DNA of 64,000 nucleotides, from NCBI GenBank assembly GCA_902812495.1, contig CADDZR010000003.1, positions 24,483 through 88,482 on the forward strand, read 5' to 3'. This document shows, piece by piece, positions 35,657-44,871 of this stretch. Position numbers and translations under genes: made by a program. This stretch comes from an archaeon (GTDB taxonomy: Archaea > Thermoproteota > Nitrososphaeria > Nitrososphaerales > Gagatemarchaeaceae). The stretch's first letter is position 1; each line of letters starts with the position of its first letter. Below the pieces are notes generated by a model. The model was not told the DNA's origin. It did no database searches and worked only from the letters and a program-made list of their open reading frames with translations.

Positions 35657-36393
35657 TGAAAGGCATTTTGATTCTTTTAGGTTAATTCCTTACTGTTGTG
35701 ATGCTAACCGAGTCCCAGATATATGCTGTTAGCTCAAGCATAAATCCTCCATTTTCAAGCTTTCAATCAATACCTTCATATGCAACATGTAGCACATTTA
35801 CCTGGATTGGTGTTTATACTAAGACATGCGCATACCACAACCTAACCTACGGATACATGTTTCTTTACGATCTTGGGTCTTCATCTTGCAACGAATTATC
35901 ATGTTCAGGTGCATACCCTGAGGCTATTGGCTACTTCAATCCAAACGGACCTTATGCACAAATTACCTTAAGCCGACCGAGTATCATGCTTTGATTCTTC
36001 GAAACTGTGTCTGCATACGGCTATGTCAGTGCGGACGCATTCTCCACTGTTTCTGTTTATGCCGAGTGGATTGTTACTTATTGTGCAGGCTGGCAATGTT
36101 CATCTCCTGCAACATACTATTCTAACTTTATTTACGACCAAGGCGCTCCTCTCGGTCAAATAAACAAATTGTACTATCCGCAAGCTGGTTCTTATTCTCT
36201 TTATGGCTGTATTCACATAAAAGTGTCTATCCCACCTACAAGTGAAGGAGTTCAGACTGAAGCACTTGCAGACTTCTACAGTACGCCTCCGGGAGGAGGC
36301 TTTCCATACGACTTAGACACAGCAAGTATCAGCATTTCTACCCTTAATTCATTTCTTGCAAACCCGAGTACACGAGTTGACCTCAAAGAATAA
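35653..36393 (+). pseudogene. Secreted-protein gene interrupted by two in-frame stop codons
   Basis: One frame runs from ATG 35653 (overlapping the previous stop as ATGA) to the stop at 36391-36393, 246 codons before the stop, but holds TAA at 35683-35685 and TGA at 35992-35994. Before and after the TAA the residues read MMKGILILLG and FLTVVMLTESQIYAVSS, which together make a normal signal peptide. After it comes a Tyr/Ser/Cys-rich extracellular domain; the part after the TGA continues in the same frame and style (FFETVSAYGYVSADAFSTVSVYAEW). No frameshift is needed, only two nonsense codons. It is a recent pseudogene unless the stops are recoded or sequence errors. Confidence 0.65.
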
Positions 36394-36485
36394 ACCATGT
36401 ACTAGTAGCATGAAAAGTTCTCCCAAATCTTGCCAAAACAATGTTAGCAATCCCAGAAAGCGAAACCTTGAGATTCTTAATGAAG

Positions 36486-37820
36486 TCACGGCGTGGCTAA
36501 GGATTTGTCCGAGTTAATTCTTTGGTCCACGAGACGCTGTGCCTTCCCTACCTCAACCCTTGGCAGTGTTCCTGGGTCGACTACAACTACCTCCGGCTGA
36601 AAGAGGAGCACATTAGTGAGATTCTCCTTTAGTACTGCACGGAGCTTCTCTCTTTCTATTTCAGAAAGTTTTCTAGAGGACTCCACCTCTATTCTCACAA
36701 TATCTTTATAGTCAATTCTCGAGATAACTATTCTATACTCTTGGCCCACATCCTTATTATTCAGAATTGTACTTTCAACCATTGAAGGCCAGAAGTTAAC
36801 ACCTGAAACCTTTACCATATCGTCTGTTCTTCCTATTATCTCTGAATACCTTCTATGTGTTCTTCCACACTCGCATGTTTTTGCATCGAGTAGCATAGAA
36901 ATATCTCTTGTTCTATACCTTAAAAGAGGCATCGCTTCCTTTCTCAGCGTTGTGATAACAAGTTCTCCTTTCTCCTCCGGGCCTAGAATATCGCCAGTCT
37001 TAGGGTCAACAACCTCAACAAGAAAGAAGTCCTCCCATATATGCAGCCCGTCATGCACAAAACAGTCGTTGCCCATTCCGGGCCCGTACATCTCAGAGAA
37101 ACCATAAACATCATATGGCTCCATATCCCAGAGGTTTGCAAGTTTCTTTTTCATCTCCTTCGTCCAGACCTCGCTTCCAAATATTCCCTTACGCACTTTT
37201 GTCTGCTTCCTTACGTCTATACCCATCTCTTGGGCAACCTCTGCAAGTCTGAATGCGTAGGAAACAATTGCTGAAAACATCGTCGTCCCCAAGTCAAGCA
37301 TGAACTGTATCTGCCTCCTTGAAAAACCAGCGCTTGCAGGGATTATTGTGCACCCGACTTTCCTTGCACCATGGTAGAAACCAAAACCGCCCGAGAACAT
37401 TCCAAAGCTTGGTGTTATTTGGAAAACATCATCCTTTGTTAGACCAGACATAACAAGGCACCTTGCTGAAATTTCACCCCAGTCAACCAAGTCTTTTTCT
37501 GTATGAAGCCCAAGCACAGGCGTGCCAGTAGTACCAGAGCTTGCATGCATCTCCACTACTCTGTTCCTCTCAACTGCAAGCATTCCGTATGGATACGAGT
37601 TTCTAATATCGTCCTTTGTTGTAAAGAACCTTAGCTTCTGCATATCCTCTATGCTCTTTATATCTTCAGCCCTAATTCCAAGCTCCCTGAACTTCCTTGA
37701 ATAGAAAAGAGAACTTTCAAAGCACCTTCGAACTGTTTCTCTAAAGAGTCTTGAGCTACTCCTTTTAAGCTCCTCCCTTGGCATCTTTTCTGCTCTCGGA
37801 TTGTGAAATGCTTCCTTCAA
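36486..37820 (-). CDS. paaK: Phenylacetate-CoA ligase-like acyl-CoA synthetase
   Basis: The 444-residue adenylate-forming enzyme activates an aromatic acid to its CoA thioester using ATP. It has the ATP loop HASSGTTGTPV (about 92-102), YGFSEMYGPG, LLRYRTRD and the C-terminal GRTDDMVKVSGVNFWPSMVE hinge, as in PaaK. Substrate range within PaaK-like proteins varies, so phenylacetate is not proven. Start doubt: the TTG at 37820 has no Shine-Dalgarno, while ATG 37833 has a strong AAAGGAG but is out of frame by one base across a G4 run (37821-37824), which might be a sequence error. It is divergent from the ABC/amidohydrolase operon. Confidence 0.88.
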   Translation of the reverse strand: MKEAFHNPRAEKMPREELKRSSSRLFRETVRRCFESSLFYSRKFRELGIRAEDIKSIEDMQKLRFFTTKDDIRNSYPYGMLAVERNRVVEMHASSGTTGTPVLGLHTEKDLVDWGEISARCLVMSGLTKDDVFQITPSFGMFSGGFGFYHGARKVGCTIIPASAGFSRRQIQFMLDLGTTMFSAIVSYAFRLAEVAQEMGIDVRKQTKVRKGIFGSEVWTKEMKKKLANLWDMEPYDVYGFSEMYGPGMGNDCFVHDGLHIWEDFFLVEVVDPKTGDILGPEEKGELVITTLRKEAMPLLRYRTRDISMLLDAKTCECGRTHRRYSEIIGRTDDMVKVSGVNFWPSMVESTILNNKDVGQEYRIVISRIDYKDIVRIEVESSRKLSEIEREKLRAVLKENLTNVLLFQPEVVVVDPGTLPRVEVGKAQRLVDQRINSDKSLATP

Positions 37821-37873
37821 CCCCTGAGCTCATAGCATCTCCTTTTTCATCTTTTTTCGTTTACTCTATAAGC

Positions 37874-37888
37874 TTTAATACCTTCAAG
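37874..37888 (+). promoter_or_regulatory. Promoter block TTTAATACCTTCAAG of the ABC-transporter operon
   Basis: TTTAATACCTTCAAG starts 29 nt before the ATG at 37903 and holds the TATA element. The same 15 bases occur at 63610-63624, again 29 nt before an ATG (63639), suggesting two co-regulated leaderless genes. Confidence 0.55.
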
Positions 37889-37902
37889 ATGCTCAGGTTG
37901 GC

Positions 37903-39294
37903 ATGCGTCCGCACCCTATGGGTGTTAGGAGTGCTGTTTCGAGTGCTCTAATAGTAGCTGTTTTGGCTATCATCATTATAGTTGCAGGAGTTGGGGTGTA
38001 CCTTTACATTTATCGCGGTCCAACATCAACTCAAACACAAACTTCAAACACTACAACCACTGCACAAAATTACGTCACACTAGGTCTGTCAATACCAACT
38101 AGGTTTGCAGTTGGTCAGGATGCACAAGCTGCTGCGGACATGGCCGTGGGCGAAATAAACGCAAACGGAGGTGTAGTTATGAATGGTACACACTACCTTC
38201 TCAGGACAGTTACCGAAGATACAAACGAGATGGACTGGACCATACCTGTCGACCAAGGACTTAGTGCATTGGATAAGCTGGTTACGGTTGACGGTGCTCA
38301 GATAATTCTAGGAGGTGTAAGAACGGACGTCGTAGTTGCGGAGACAACAAAGCTTCCACAGTATAAAGTTGTGTTTGTAGATGTTGAGTCAAATCAACCT
38401 ATATCTGAATGTATGGTTAGAACAGCTCCAAAGTGCCCGCCAACCGCTCATTCTAATTATACCGCATACAAATACTATTTCCATCTTTTTGTAAATGGTT
38501 CTGCAATAGGTCCCTCATTAGTCCAGTTCCCGATTGCACTTAGGGCCTATGCCAAGACACAAACAGGCTGGCCCAATATAAATAATGTTGCAATCCTTGC
38601 AGAAAATGCACTCTGGACTGTTGGGCCGGTTGGAAGGCCAGCAGGCAATTCGAGCTTTGTCAGGGCTCTACAAGGTGCTGGTTTCAACATTGTGTATGCA
38701 CAGCTGTTCCCTCTTAATACACAAGACTTCTCGACTTACCTCTCTCAAATTGCTGCCTCGAAGGCTGGCTTGATAGTACTTTTCTTCTCTGGCACAGATG
38801 GTGTAGCATTCGCACAGCAGTGGAAGTCTTACAACTGGCCAAACGGCACACGTCCTTTTGTGTACGGTCCAGGTTTGGTTGGAGGCTTCTCTTACTTCTG
38901 GGACCAGTCAAATGGAGCGGCGCAGGGAATGGTGCCATGGCCTTCAACAGTTAACGAGTCCTTCACTCCAAAGACAGTACCTTTCATCAAGGCATTCACA
39001 CAGAAATATGGGCATACACCAAACACAATGGCGATGGACATGTATGACGCTGTCTATGTGGTTAAACAAGCAATGGAGATGGCGAATTCTTGGAAGGCAG
39101 ACAAGCTTATACCTGCCCTCGAATCCCTTACATACACTGGAGTAATAGGAACGATACACTTTACAAGTCAGCACGGTATCAATTTGCCTCAGATACCAAT
39201 GTACCAACAGTTTGGTCAGTGGCAGAACGGTGTGCTTGTTCCCATATGGAAGACGGGACAGCAAAACGTGAGCTCGAGGATAATCAAGCCATAG
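37903..39294 (+). CDS. ABC transporter substrate-binding protein (branched-chain amino acid / amide type)
   Basis: The 463-residue binding protein has an N-terminal membrane anchor (about 11-36, SALIVAVLAIIIIVAGVGVYLYIYRG), a Thr/Gln-rich linker, and a type I periplasmic-binding fold of the LivK class (VTLGLSIPTRFAVGQDAQAAADMAVGEINANGGV, later YGHTPNTMAMDMYDAVYVVKQAMEMA). LivK-class proteins bind amino acids, amides, urea and aromatic acids. It leads an operon with two permeases, two ATPases, an amidohydrolase and a NicX-like protein, so an organic amide or N-compound is a likelier cargo than leucine. Confidence 0.87.
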   Translation: MRPHPMGVRSAVSSALIVAVLAIIIIVAGVGVYLYIYRGPTSTQTQTSNTTTTAQNYVTLGLSIPTRFAVGQDAQAAADMAVGEINANGGVVMNGTHYLLRTVTEDTNEMDWTIPVDQGLSALDKLVTVDGAQIILGGVRTDVVVAETTKLPQYKVVFVDVESNQPISECMVRTAPKCPPTAHSNYTAYKYYFHLFVNGSAIGPSLVQFPIALRAYAKTQTGWPNINNVAILAENALWTVGPVGRPAGNSSFVRALQGAGFNIVYAQLFPLNTQDFSTYLSQIAASKAGLIVLFFSGTDGVAFAQQWKSYNWPNGTRPFVYGPGLVGGFSYFWDQSNGAAQGMVPWPSTVNESFTPKTVPFIKAFTQKYGHTPNTMAMDMYDAVYVVKQAMEMANSWKADKLIPALESLTYTGVIGTIHFTSQHGINLPQIPMYQQFGQWQNGVLVPIWKTGQQNVSSRIIKP

Positions 39295-39322
39295 GCACTC
39301 CATTAAGGAGGAAGATTCAATA

Positions 39323-40243
39323 ATGGTACTGGTGAGTGTGGAGTCTCTCATCTCCCTGATAATTCTGGGAGGTGTGACCGGGATAATCTACACACTTCTT
39401 TCAGAAGGCTTCAGCCTTGTATATGGTGTGGCAGGGATACTTAATGGTGCATACGGAGCAATATACATGGTAGCAGACTACATCGCATTCCTCCTGCTTA
39501 GAATTTACGGGCTAAACACTGTGTTGGCTCTGGTAGTTTCACTGGTTGCAGTTTTTTTCTTGGGGATAGGTATACAGAAGCTTGTTATAATGAGAGCAAA
39601 AACACAGCTTGAAGCCCTCTTCATAACACTCGCACTTGCATTTGTTCTACAATACCTCGTGGGCTTTGTTCAGTGCAGTAGTCTGTTCGTTTCGAACTGC
39701 CAACGGCCTCCTTTTGTGCCTGTTTTCATAGCGGGTTCAACAACAATCTTTGGCGTATCCATTCCAAACCAGTACATTGTTGCAGACGGACTCTCGATTG
39801 CAATAATGGCCTCCATGTGGGCTGTCATCTCACGATCTAGGGTAGGACTGGCAATAAGGGCTGTTTCACAGGATCGGAGGGCTTCTGAGCTTGTTGGAAT
39901 AAGCACAACCAAGATCATGTTAATCGTTTCCGGATTTGCTTCGATAATGGCAGGTACAGCTGCTGTATTTCTCGCATCCTATCAGACAATAGACCCAACA
40001 ATTGGATGGAATGTCATAACACTTGCATTTGCAATAGTTATAATTGGTGGCCTTGGCTCGCTCAAGGGCACACTCGTTGCATCTTTTATACTAGCATACG
40101 CCCAGACAGCGGTGCTCCTTTTTGTGAACACACTTCTCTCTGATTTTATATCTTTGGCTGTTCTCATCGCAATAATACTTGTTAGGCCTGAAGGTCTGTT
40201 CGGAAGGGAAATAAAACTCGGGGAGAAGCTGGAAGCAGGATGA
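39323..40243 (+). CDS. livH: ABC transporter permease, LivH type
   Basis: The 306-residue permease has about eight membrane spans and the LivH blocks GGVTGIIYTLLSEGFSLVYGVAGILNGAYG near the N terminus and RAVSQDRRASELVGI, IIGGLGSLKGTLVASFILAYAQT and LVRPEGLFGRE near the C terminus. It pairs with the next gene product; start codons overlap by 4 nt with livM. Confidence 0.92.
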   Translation: MVLVSVESLISLIILGGVTGIIYTLLSEGFSLVYGVAGILNGAYGAIYMVADYIAFLLLRIYGLNTVLALVVSLVAVFFLGIGIQKLVIMRAKTQLEALFITLALAFVLQYLVGFVQCSSLFVSNCQRPPFVPVFIAGSTTIFGVSIPNQYIVADGLSIAIMASMWAVISRSRVGLAIRAVSQDRRASELVGISTTKIMLIVSGFASIMAGTAAVFLASYQTIDPTIGWNVITLAFAIVIIGGLGSLKGTLVASFILAYAQTAVLLFVNTLLSDFISLAVLIAIILVRPEGLFGREIKLGEKLEAG

Positions 40244-41187
40244 AGATGTTGCATTTTAGATCCTTCCGTGGCATCGGGCATGCTCCACTTTATGTTATAG
40301 TTGGTTTTATCACCATTCTTTCAGTCCTTCCCTTTGTAACAGATAACCAATTTTACAGAGGTGTCGCTGTTCTCGTATGCATAAATGCTGTAATAGCAAT
40401 GGCATGGGATGTTTTCTCTGGTTTGACAGGGTATCTTAACTTTGGAATTGCTTTCTCTTTTGGTGTAGGTGGATATATAGCAGCATACCTATCAACAAAC
40501 TTTGCTCTAAATCCGCTTGTCTCGTTCATTCTTTCAGGTCTTGGTGCTGTGGCTCTTGGACTTGTTATAGGCGCTCCCAGTCTAAGGCTCAAGGGCCATT
40601 TCTTTATTCTTGTTTCCCTGCTTGTTCCCTTAGCTTCTTCTTCCTTGCTCAATTATTTGATAGTACAAGACGGAAGTATCTTTGGTGTTAATCAGCTTAT
40701 TAACAACACATCGTACATATACATAAACGCTGTTGCCCTATTCTCCGTAGCTGCTCTTTCGATGTACTTTGTTTCTGAGTCAAACTTTGGGCTTCTCCTT
40801 AAGGCGATTAGGGAGAATGAAATTGCAGCAGAAGCTTCGGGGCTGAATACTGGAAGATACAAGATGATTGCTTTCTCAATTTCAAGCTTTTATGCAGGTT
40901 TGGCGGGAGCCCTCTATGTTTTCCTGAATGGCGTTGCTTCCCCAACAGATTTTGGTCTTACATTTTCTGCCCTTCCTGTAATGATGGCAGCCCTTGGAGG
41001 TATGGGTACAATAGTTGGTCCGATAATAGGCGCATCAATAGTCGAGGGTTTGATAGATCTACTTAGGATAGACGTCATTCAGGATGCCAGACTTTTAATT
41101 GCTTCTCTTCTCCTACTCATTGTATTAATTTATGCGCCCAGAGGACTCTGGGGGACACTGTTTGGAGGTAGGAAACTTGGACGATGA
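40240..41187 (+). CDS. livM: ABC transporter permease, LivM type
   Basis: The 315-residue permease shows WDVFSGLTGYLNFGIAFSFGVGGY, KAIRENEIAAEASGLNTGRYKMIAFSISSFYAGLAG and GGMGTIVGPIIGASIVEGL, the LivM signature regions. It overlaps livH by 4 nt and livG by 11 nt. Together with LivH it forms the translocation pore. Confidence 0.92.
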   Translation: MKMLHFRSFRGIGHAPLYVIVGFITILSVLPFVTDNQFYRGVAVLVCINAVIAMAWDVFSGLTGYLNFGIAFSFGVGGYIAAYLSTNFALNPLVSFILSGLGAVALGLVIGAPSLRLKGHFFILVSLLVPLASSSLLNYLIVQDGSIFGVNQLINNTSYIYINAVALFSVAALSMYFVSESNFGLLLKAIRENEIAAEASGLNTGRYKMIAFSISSFYAGLAGALYVFLNGVASPTDFGLTFSALPVMMAALGGMGTIVGPIIGASIVEGLIDLLRIDVIQDARLLIASLLLLIVLIYAPRGLWGTLFGGRKLGR

Positions 41188-41941
41188 ACTTCCCTTACTT
41201 CTTGTTTCATCCTTAACCAAACACTTCGGAGGTATAAAGGCAGTTGACGACATCTCCTTCTCTGTTAAAAGGGGGGAGGTTACAGGCATTATCGGACCAA
41301 ACGGAGCAGGCAAGACAACTCTTTTCAACCTAATAACAGGCTTTGTAAGGCCAGATGCAGGAAAGATTACATTCAAAGGAAGAGATATTACACATGAGAG
41401 TACGGCAAACATAGTAAGGAGTGGGATAGCAAGGACATTCCAGCTAGTTAGACCTTTCCTTAACCTTACTGTCGAAGAAAACATAAAGATTCCAACAATT
41501 CTTTCTTCAAAAAAGTTCTCCTCCAGCCCAGAGAAAATAGTAAAGAAGGTGGTTGAGATGGTTGGGCTAGAAAGGAAAGCAGGGGAAAAAGCGAATACTC
41601 TAACGCATGCAGAGCTGAAGATGCTCGAAGTAGGCAGAGCTGTTGTAACAAAACCAGACCTTCTTTTACTTGACGAGCCATACGGTGGTTTGAGCAGGAA
41701 TGAGTTGTCAACTGTTACCAATGTGATATCGAGGCTTTCAAGTGAAGGGATAACAATACTCATCATAGAGCATAGGCTCAGCGAGCTGATGAAGAATGTA
41801 AGGAGAGTACTTGTTATGGACCAAGGAAAGATAATAGCCGATGGGCAGCCGGAAGAAGTCGTTAGAATAAACAGGGTTGTTGAGGCCTACCTTGGCGCAA
41901 AATACAGGGAGGTTCAAGAAGATGCAGCTGAAGGTGAGTGA
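41177..41941 (+). CDS. livG: ABC transporter ATPase, LivG type
   Basis: Walker A GPNGAGKTTLFN, the GIARTFQLVRPF Q-loop characteristic of LivG, and Walker B LLLLDEPYGG are visible; the usual LSGG signature is altered to THAELKMLEV, common in LivG relatives. I use TTG 41177, with GGAGGT at 41164-41169 and a 7-nt spacer; the frame to 41132 reads through livM. It overlaps livF by 20 bp. Confidence 0.92.
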   Translation: MDDELPLLLVSSLTKHFGGIKAVDDISFSVKRGEVTGIIGPNGAGKTTLFNLITGFVRPDAGKITFKGRDITHESTANIVRSGIARTFQLVRPFLNLTVEENIKIPTILSSKKFSSSPEKIVKKVVEMVGLERKAGEKANTLTHAELKMLEVGRAVVTKPDLLLLDEPYGGLSRNELSTVTNVISRLSSEGITILIIEHRLSELMKNVRRVLVMDQGKIIADGQPEEVVRINRVVEAYLGAKYREVQEDAAEGE

Positions 41942-42632
41942 CCTTTCTGTATTCTATGGAAGTGCTGTAGCTCTTTCAAATGTGAACATGGATGTTCATG
42001 AGGGAAAAATAACATGCGTCATAGGGCCGAACGGCGCAGGTAAAACAACACTTCTAAACACAGTTGCAGGTGTCGTGAAGCAAAGGGAAGGTCGCATAGT
42101 TGTATCTGAGATTGATGTTACACCCATGAGTATCTCTGAAAGGGTTAAGCTTGGGATAGTGCTTTGCCCTGAGAGGAGGAGGCTCTTCCCTGGCCTTTCT
42201 GTCGAGGAGAATGTTATCCTTGGTGCTTATCTTAGAAAGAACAAAGATGAAATAAAAAAGGACCTCGAGTACGTCTACACACTGTTCCCTGTACTCAAAG
42301 AGAGGAGAAAGCAACAAGCAGGCACCCTTTCTGGTGGGGAGCAGCAGATGGCAGCTATTGCAAGGTCTATAATGTCAAGGCCGAATCTTTTAATGCTGGA
42401 TGAACCATCTCTTGGCCTATCTCCGTTGATGAGGGAGAGGATATTTAACGCAATAGTTGAGCTTAATAGGTCTAGGGGAACAACCATCCTTCTTGTTGAG
42501 CAGGACGCCTCTGACGCGTTGGCAGTTTCAGAGTACGCATATGTCCTCGAGGGCGGTCATATTGCAGTGCATGGTGAGACAGAGTATATCTCAAGGAACC
42601 CTGAAGTCAGAAGGGCGTATCTTGGACTTTGA
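41922..42632 (+). CDS. livF: ABC transporter ATPase, LivF type
   Basis: The protein of about 236 residues has Walker A GPNGAGKTTLLN, the signature LSGGEQQMAAIARSIM and Walker B LLMLDEPSLGLSP, the last diagnostic for LivF. ATG 41922 begins the conserved QLKVSDLSVFYGS strand, preceded by GGAGGT at 41908-41913. The stop overlaps the TTG of the amidohydrolase gene, so transporter and enzyme are translationally coupled. Confidence 0.93.
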   Translation: MQLKVSDLSVFYGSAVALSNVNMDVHEGKITCVIGPNGAGKTTLLNTVAGVVKQREGRIVVSEIDVTPMSISERVKLGIVLCPERRRLFPGLSVEENVILGAYLRKNKDEIKKDLEYVYTLFPVLKERRKQQAGTLSGGEQQMAAIARSIMSRPNLLMLDEPSLGLSPLMRERIFNAIVELNRSRGTTILLVEQDASDALAVSEYAYVLEGGHIAVHGETEYISRNPEVRRAYLGL

Positions 42633-43936
42633 GAATACTGATTAAAGAAGCCTACGCTGTCTTCCAGGAGAGAACAAAAATATTACAAAATGCAGACGTT
42701 GCAATAGAGCATGGAAAGATAGTCTCTGTTGGTGAGAGTCTTGATGGATTTAACCCAGAAGTAACAATAGACGGAAGAGGTAGGAAGCTCCTTGTTGTAC
42801 CTGGAATAATGAACTCACATATCCATACAGACGAAACACTTTACATGAATGTTATACCGGATTCAGCCAAACACATACCTTGGTTTCGCGACTGGACCCT
42901 GCCCTATTATCACGCAATCAACAGGGAGGACTTATACTGGAGTACACTATTATCTTGCATGTTAATGCTTGAGTCAGGCACAACATGTTATTCCGATTCC
43001 GCAAACGTTGAACCATACTTAGCAGCAGATGCAGCAACAAAGTCAGGAATAAGGGGCTTTGTTGCAAAGTGGACCTCAGATATCGGGGGTGATTTTTCAA
43101 TGCCTACAGACGACTGCATCAGGGAAAATGAAGAGTTACTAAAAATTAACAGGAGGAAAGGAAGGGTTAAAGCAATTGCTTCTGTCATAGGTATTAACAG
43201 GACATCCAACTCTCTCTACACGGCCATAAAAGAGCTTGCTCTAAAGAACAATACAATCGTCACCTCCCACGAAGCTTCAGGTGTTGAAGACGTGAAGCTC
43301 TGCCTGAAGAGAACTGGAAAAAGGCCTATCGAAAATTTATATTCGATTGGATTCCTTTCGGAGAGGACTCTTATTTCGCACTTAACTGTAATCACAGAAA
43401 GGGAAGCTTCTCTTGTGTCTAAGACTGGCACAGCTGTGGTAACATGTCCAACTGCAGAACTGAAGAAAGGAAAAGGCTTCACTAGACAGGGGAAGTTGCA
43501 CAGACTTATCAAGGATGGTGTAAGGATATGTGTTGGAACAGACACATCAAATTCCTCAAACCATCTGAACGTAGTTAGGGCAGGGACGCTTGCATCCCTT
43601 ATAGCAAAGGACGTATCTCAAGATCCTGGTATAGCTGATGTCGGGACAGTTCTTTCCTGGCTAACTGAAACACCCTATTCTATCTTTGGAATAAAAGGTG
43701 GAAAGATACGAAGGGGGTATGTTGCAGATGTATCAGTGTTTGAGCTCGAACTCGGTTTTTACTCAAAAGGAGTTCTACAAGAACTTTTTTACGGCAATAA
43801 TCAGAAATGTATTGCAACGATAGTAGACGGGGAACTAGCATATTGTGAGGGTAAGTTCAAAAAGTTCAAGAGAGAAGATGTATTGCAAGAGTGCGCATCA
43901 AGGGCTGAGAGGATACACAGGAGGCTCTCGTTGTGA
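42629..43936 (+). CDS. Metal-dependent amidohydrolase (cytosine/guanine deaminase-AtzA-like)
   Basis: The 435-residue TIM-barrel hydrolase of the amidohydrolase superfamily has the metal-binding HIH (His64, His66), TSHEAS (His), ISHLT (His) and the catalytic Asp in VGTDTSNSSNHL. These sites resemble deaminases and chlorohydrolases acting on N-heterocycles and amides (guanine, cytosine, atrazine, 5'-methylthioadenosine). The exact reaction is unknown. The start is TTG 42629, overlapping the livF stop, and the gene overlaps the next by 4 nt, so it probably processes what the importer brings in. Confidence 0.8.
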   Translation: MRILIKEAYAVFQERTKILQNADVAIEHGKIVSVGESLDGFNPEVTIDGRGRKLLVVPGIMNSHIHTDETLYMNVIPDSAKHIPWFRDWTLPYYHAINREDLYWSTLLSCMLMLESGTTCYSDSANVEPYLAADAATKSGIRGFVAKWTSDIGGDFSMPTDDCIRENEELLKINRRKGRVKAIASVIGINRTSNSLYTAIKELALKNNTIVTSHEASGVEDVKLCLKRTGKRPIENLYSIGFLSERTLISHLTVITEREASLVSKTGTAVVTCPTAELKKGKGFTRQGKLHRLIKDGVRICVGTDTSNSSNHLNVVRAGTLASLIAKDVSQDPGIADVGTVLSWLTETPYSIFGIKGGKIRRGYVADVSVFELELGFYSKGVLQELFYGNNQKCIATIVDGELAYCEGKFKKFKREDVLQECASRAERIHRRLSL

Positions 43937-44871
43937 AGGCAAATGTTGGTAAGCTAGAACAGATGCTATCACTCTGCCTGGGTATTAAAAGTAAAGAGAG
44001 CTTACACATATGCTACCAGCAAGAAAGAAAGGAAGAAGCAACAGAAATTATTAAGGCTGGAAGGTCGATTAGCAGCAAAGTCTTCTACTCCGAGATCCTT
44101 GGTACAAGGATACCTAAAGGTGTCAGGGAAAGGATCCTCTCTTCTGACATCACTGTATTTTGTGTTAATGAGGATGCGACGGAGCAGTTAGGCCATTCTG
44201 AGGAAAGAGAAAGTGCATGTGCCTTGGGCAGAAGGGTTGCGTTTCTTCTTGACCAACTTTACGTTCCATGTGAGAAGGACATCAAAGAGATAGAGAAAAG
44301 GGCAGTAAGTACAGCAGAAATACTTTCCAGATCAAAGAAACTCACGCTGATAACAGCGTCAGGAGAACTTGAAATTGTTCTCTCCTCGGATATGCAGAGA
44401 AGGAAACCATTCATAATTACATGCATGCTGAGAAAGCCTGGTTCGTGGGGAGCTATCCCAGACTATGCAGAGGTTGGTATTGCACCACTTGAGGGGAAGG
44501 CAAGGGGCACAGTAAACGTTGGGATTGGTATCACAGGTTTGGGGAGGATAAGGGAGCCGTTACTTCTTGAATTTGAAGAAGGAAGGCTTGTTGGCGCTAC
44601 AGGGGAAAAATCTACAAAAGTACTCGAATTTGTAAGAAGTTACAAGAACCTGGATGTTCTATGCGAGGTTGCAATAGGCATGAGCCACATAGAGACACGC
44701 TCAGAATGGTTATTCTCGGAAAAGAAAAGGCTAGGATACGTTCATCTAGGTATGGGCTCGAATACAAGAATCGGAGGAATGAATGACTCTGAAAGGCATC
44801 TAGACTTCATAGTAGGAAGAGCCGAGATAAAAGTTGACTCAGGAAAAACAAGTTTGTTTAAAAAAAATTAA
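43933..44871 (+). CDS. M29 aminopeptidase / 2,5-dihydroxypyridine dioxygenase (NicX)-like metalloprotein
   Basis: The 312-residue protein resembles the thermophilic aminopeptidase M29 family, which includes the ring-opening dioxygenase NicX of nicotinate catabolism. Visible late motifs are GYVHLGMGSNTRIGG and SERHLDFIVGRAEI, supplying the His and His-x-Asp ligand region shared by NicX-like proteins, plus PEDYAEV-like PDYAEVGIAPLEG. Whether it is a peptidase, a dioxygenase or something else cannot be decided from sequence. It is the last gene of the importer-amidohydrolase operon and is convergent with trpB2, which supports a role in N-compound catabolism. Confidence 0.6.
   Translation: MKANVGKLEQMLSLCLGIKSKESLHICYQQERKEEATEIIKAGRSISSKVFYSEILGTRIPKGVRERILSSDITVFCVNEDATEQLGHSEERESACALGRRVAFLLDQLYVPCEKDIKEIEKRAVSTAEILSRSKKLTLITASGELEIVLSSDMQRRKPFIITCMLRKPGSWGAIPDYAEVGIAPLEGKARGTVNVGIGITGLGRIREPLLLEFEEGRLVGATGEKSTKVLEFVRSYKNLDVLCEVAIGMSHIETRSEWLFSEKKRLGYVHLGMGSNTRIGGMNDSERHLDFIVGRAEIKVDSGKTSLFKKN

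Noticed and set aside
37903..42632. Branched-chain amino acid transporter as the firm assignment
   Set aside because: The LivKHMGF class moves many substrates, and the coupled hydrolase genes argue for something else.
42629..44871. Calling the operon genes nicotinate-pathway enzymes outright
   Set aside because: Other Nic genes (formamidase, maleamate amidohydrolase, isomerase) are absent, and M29 members may be peptidases.
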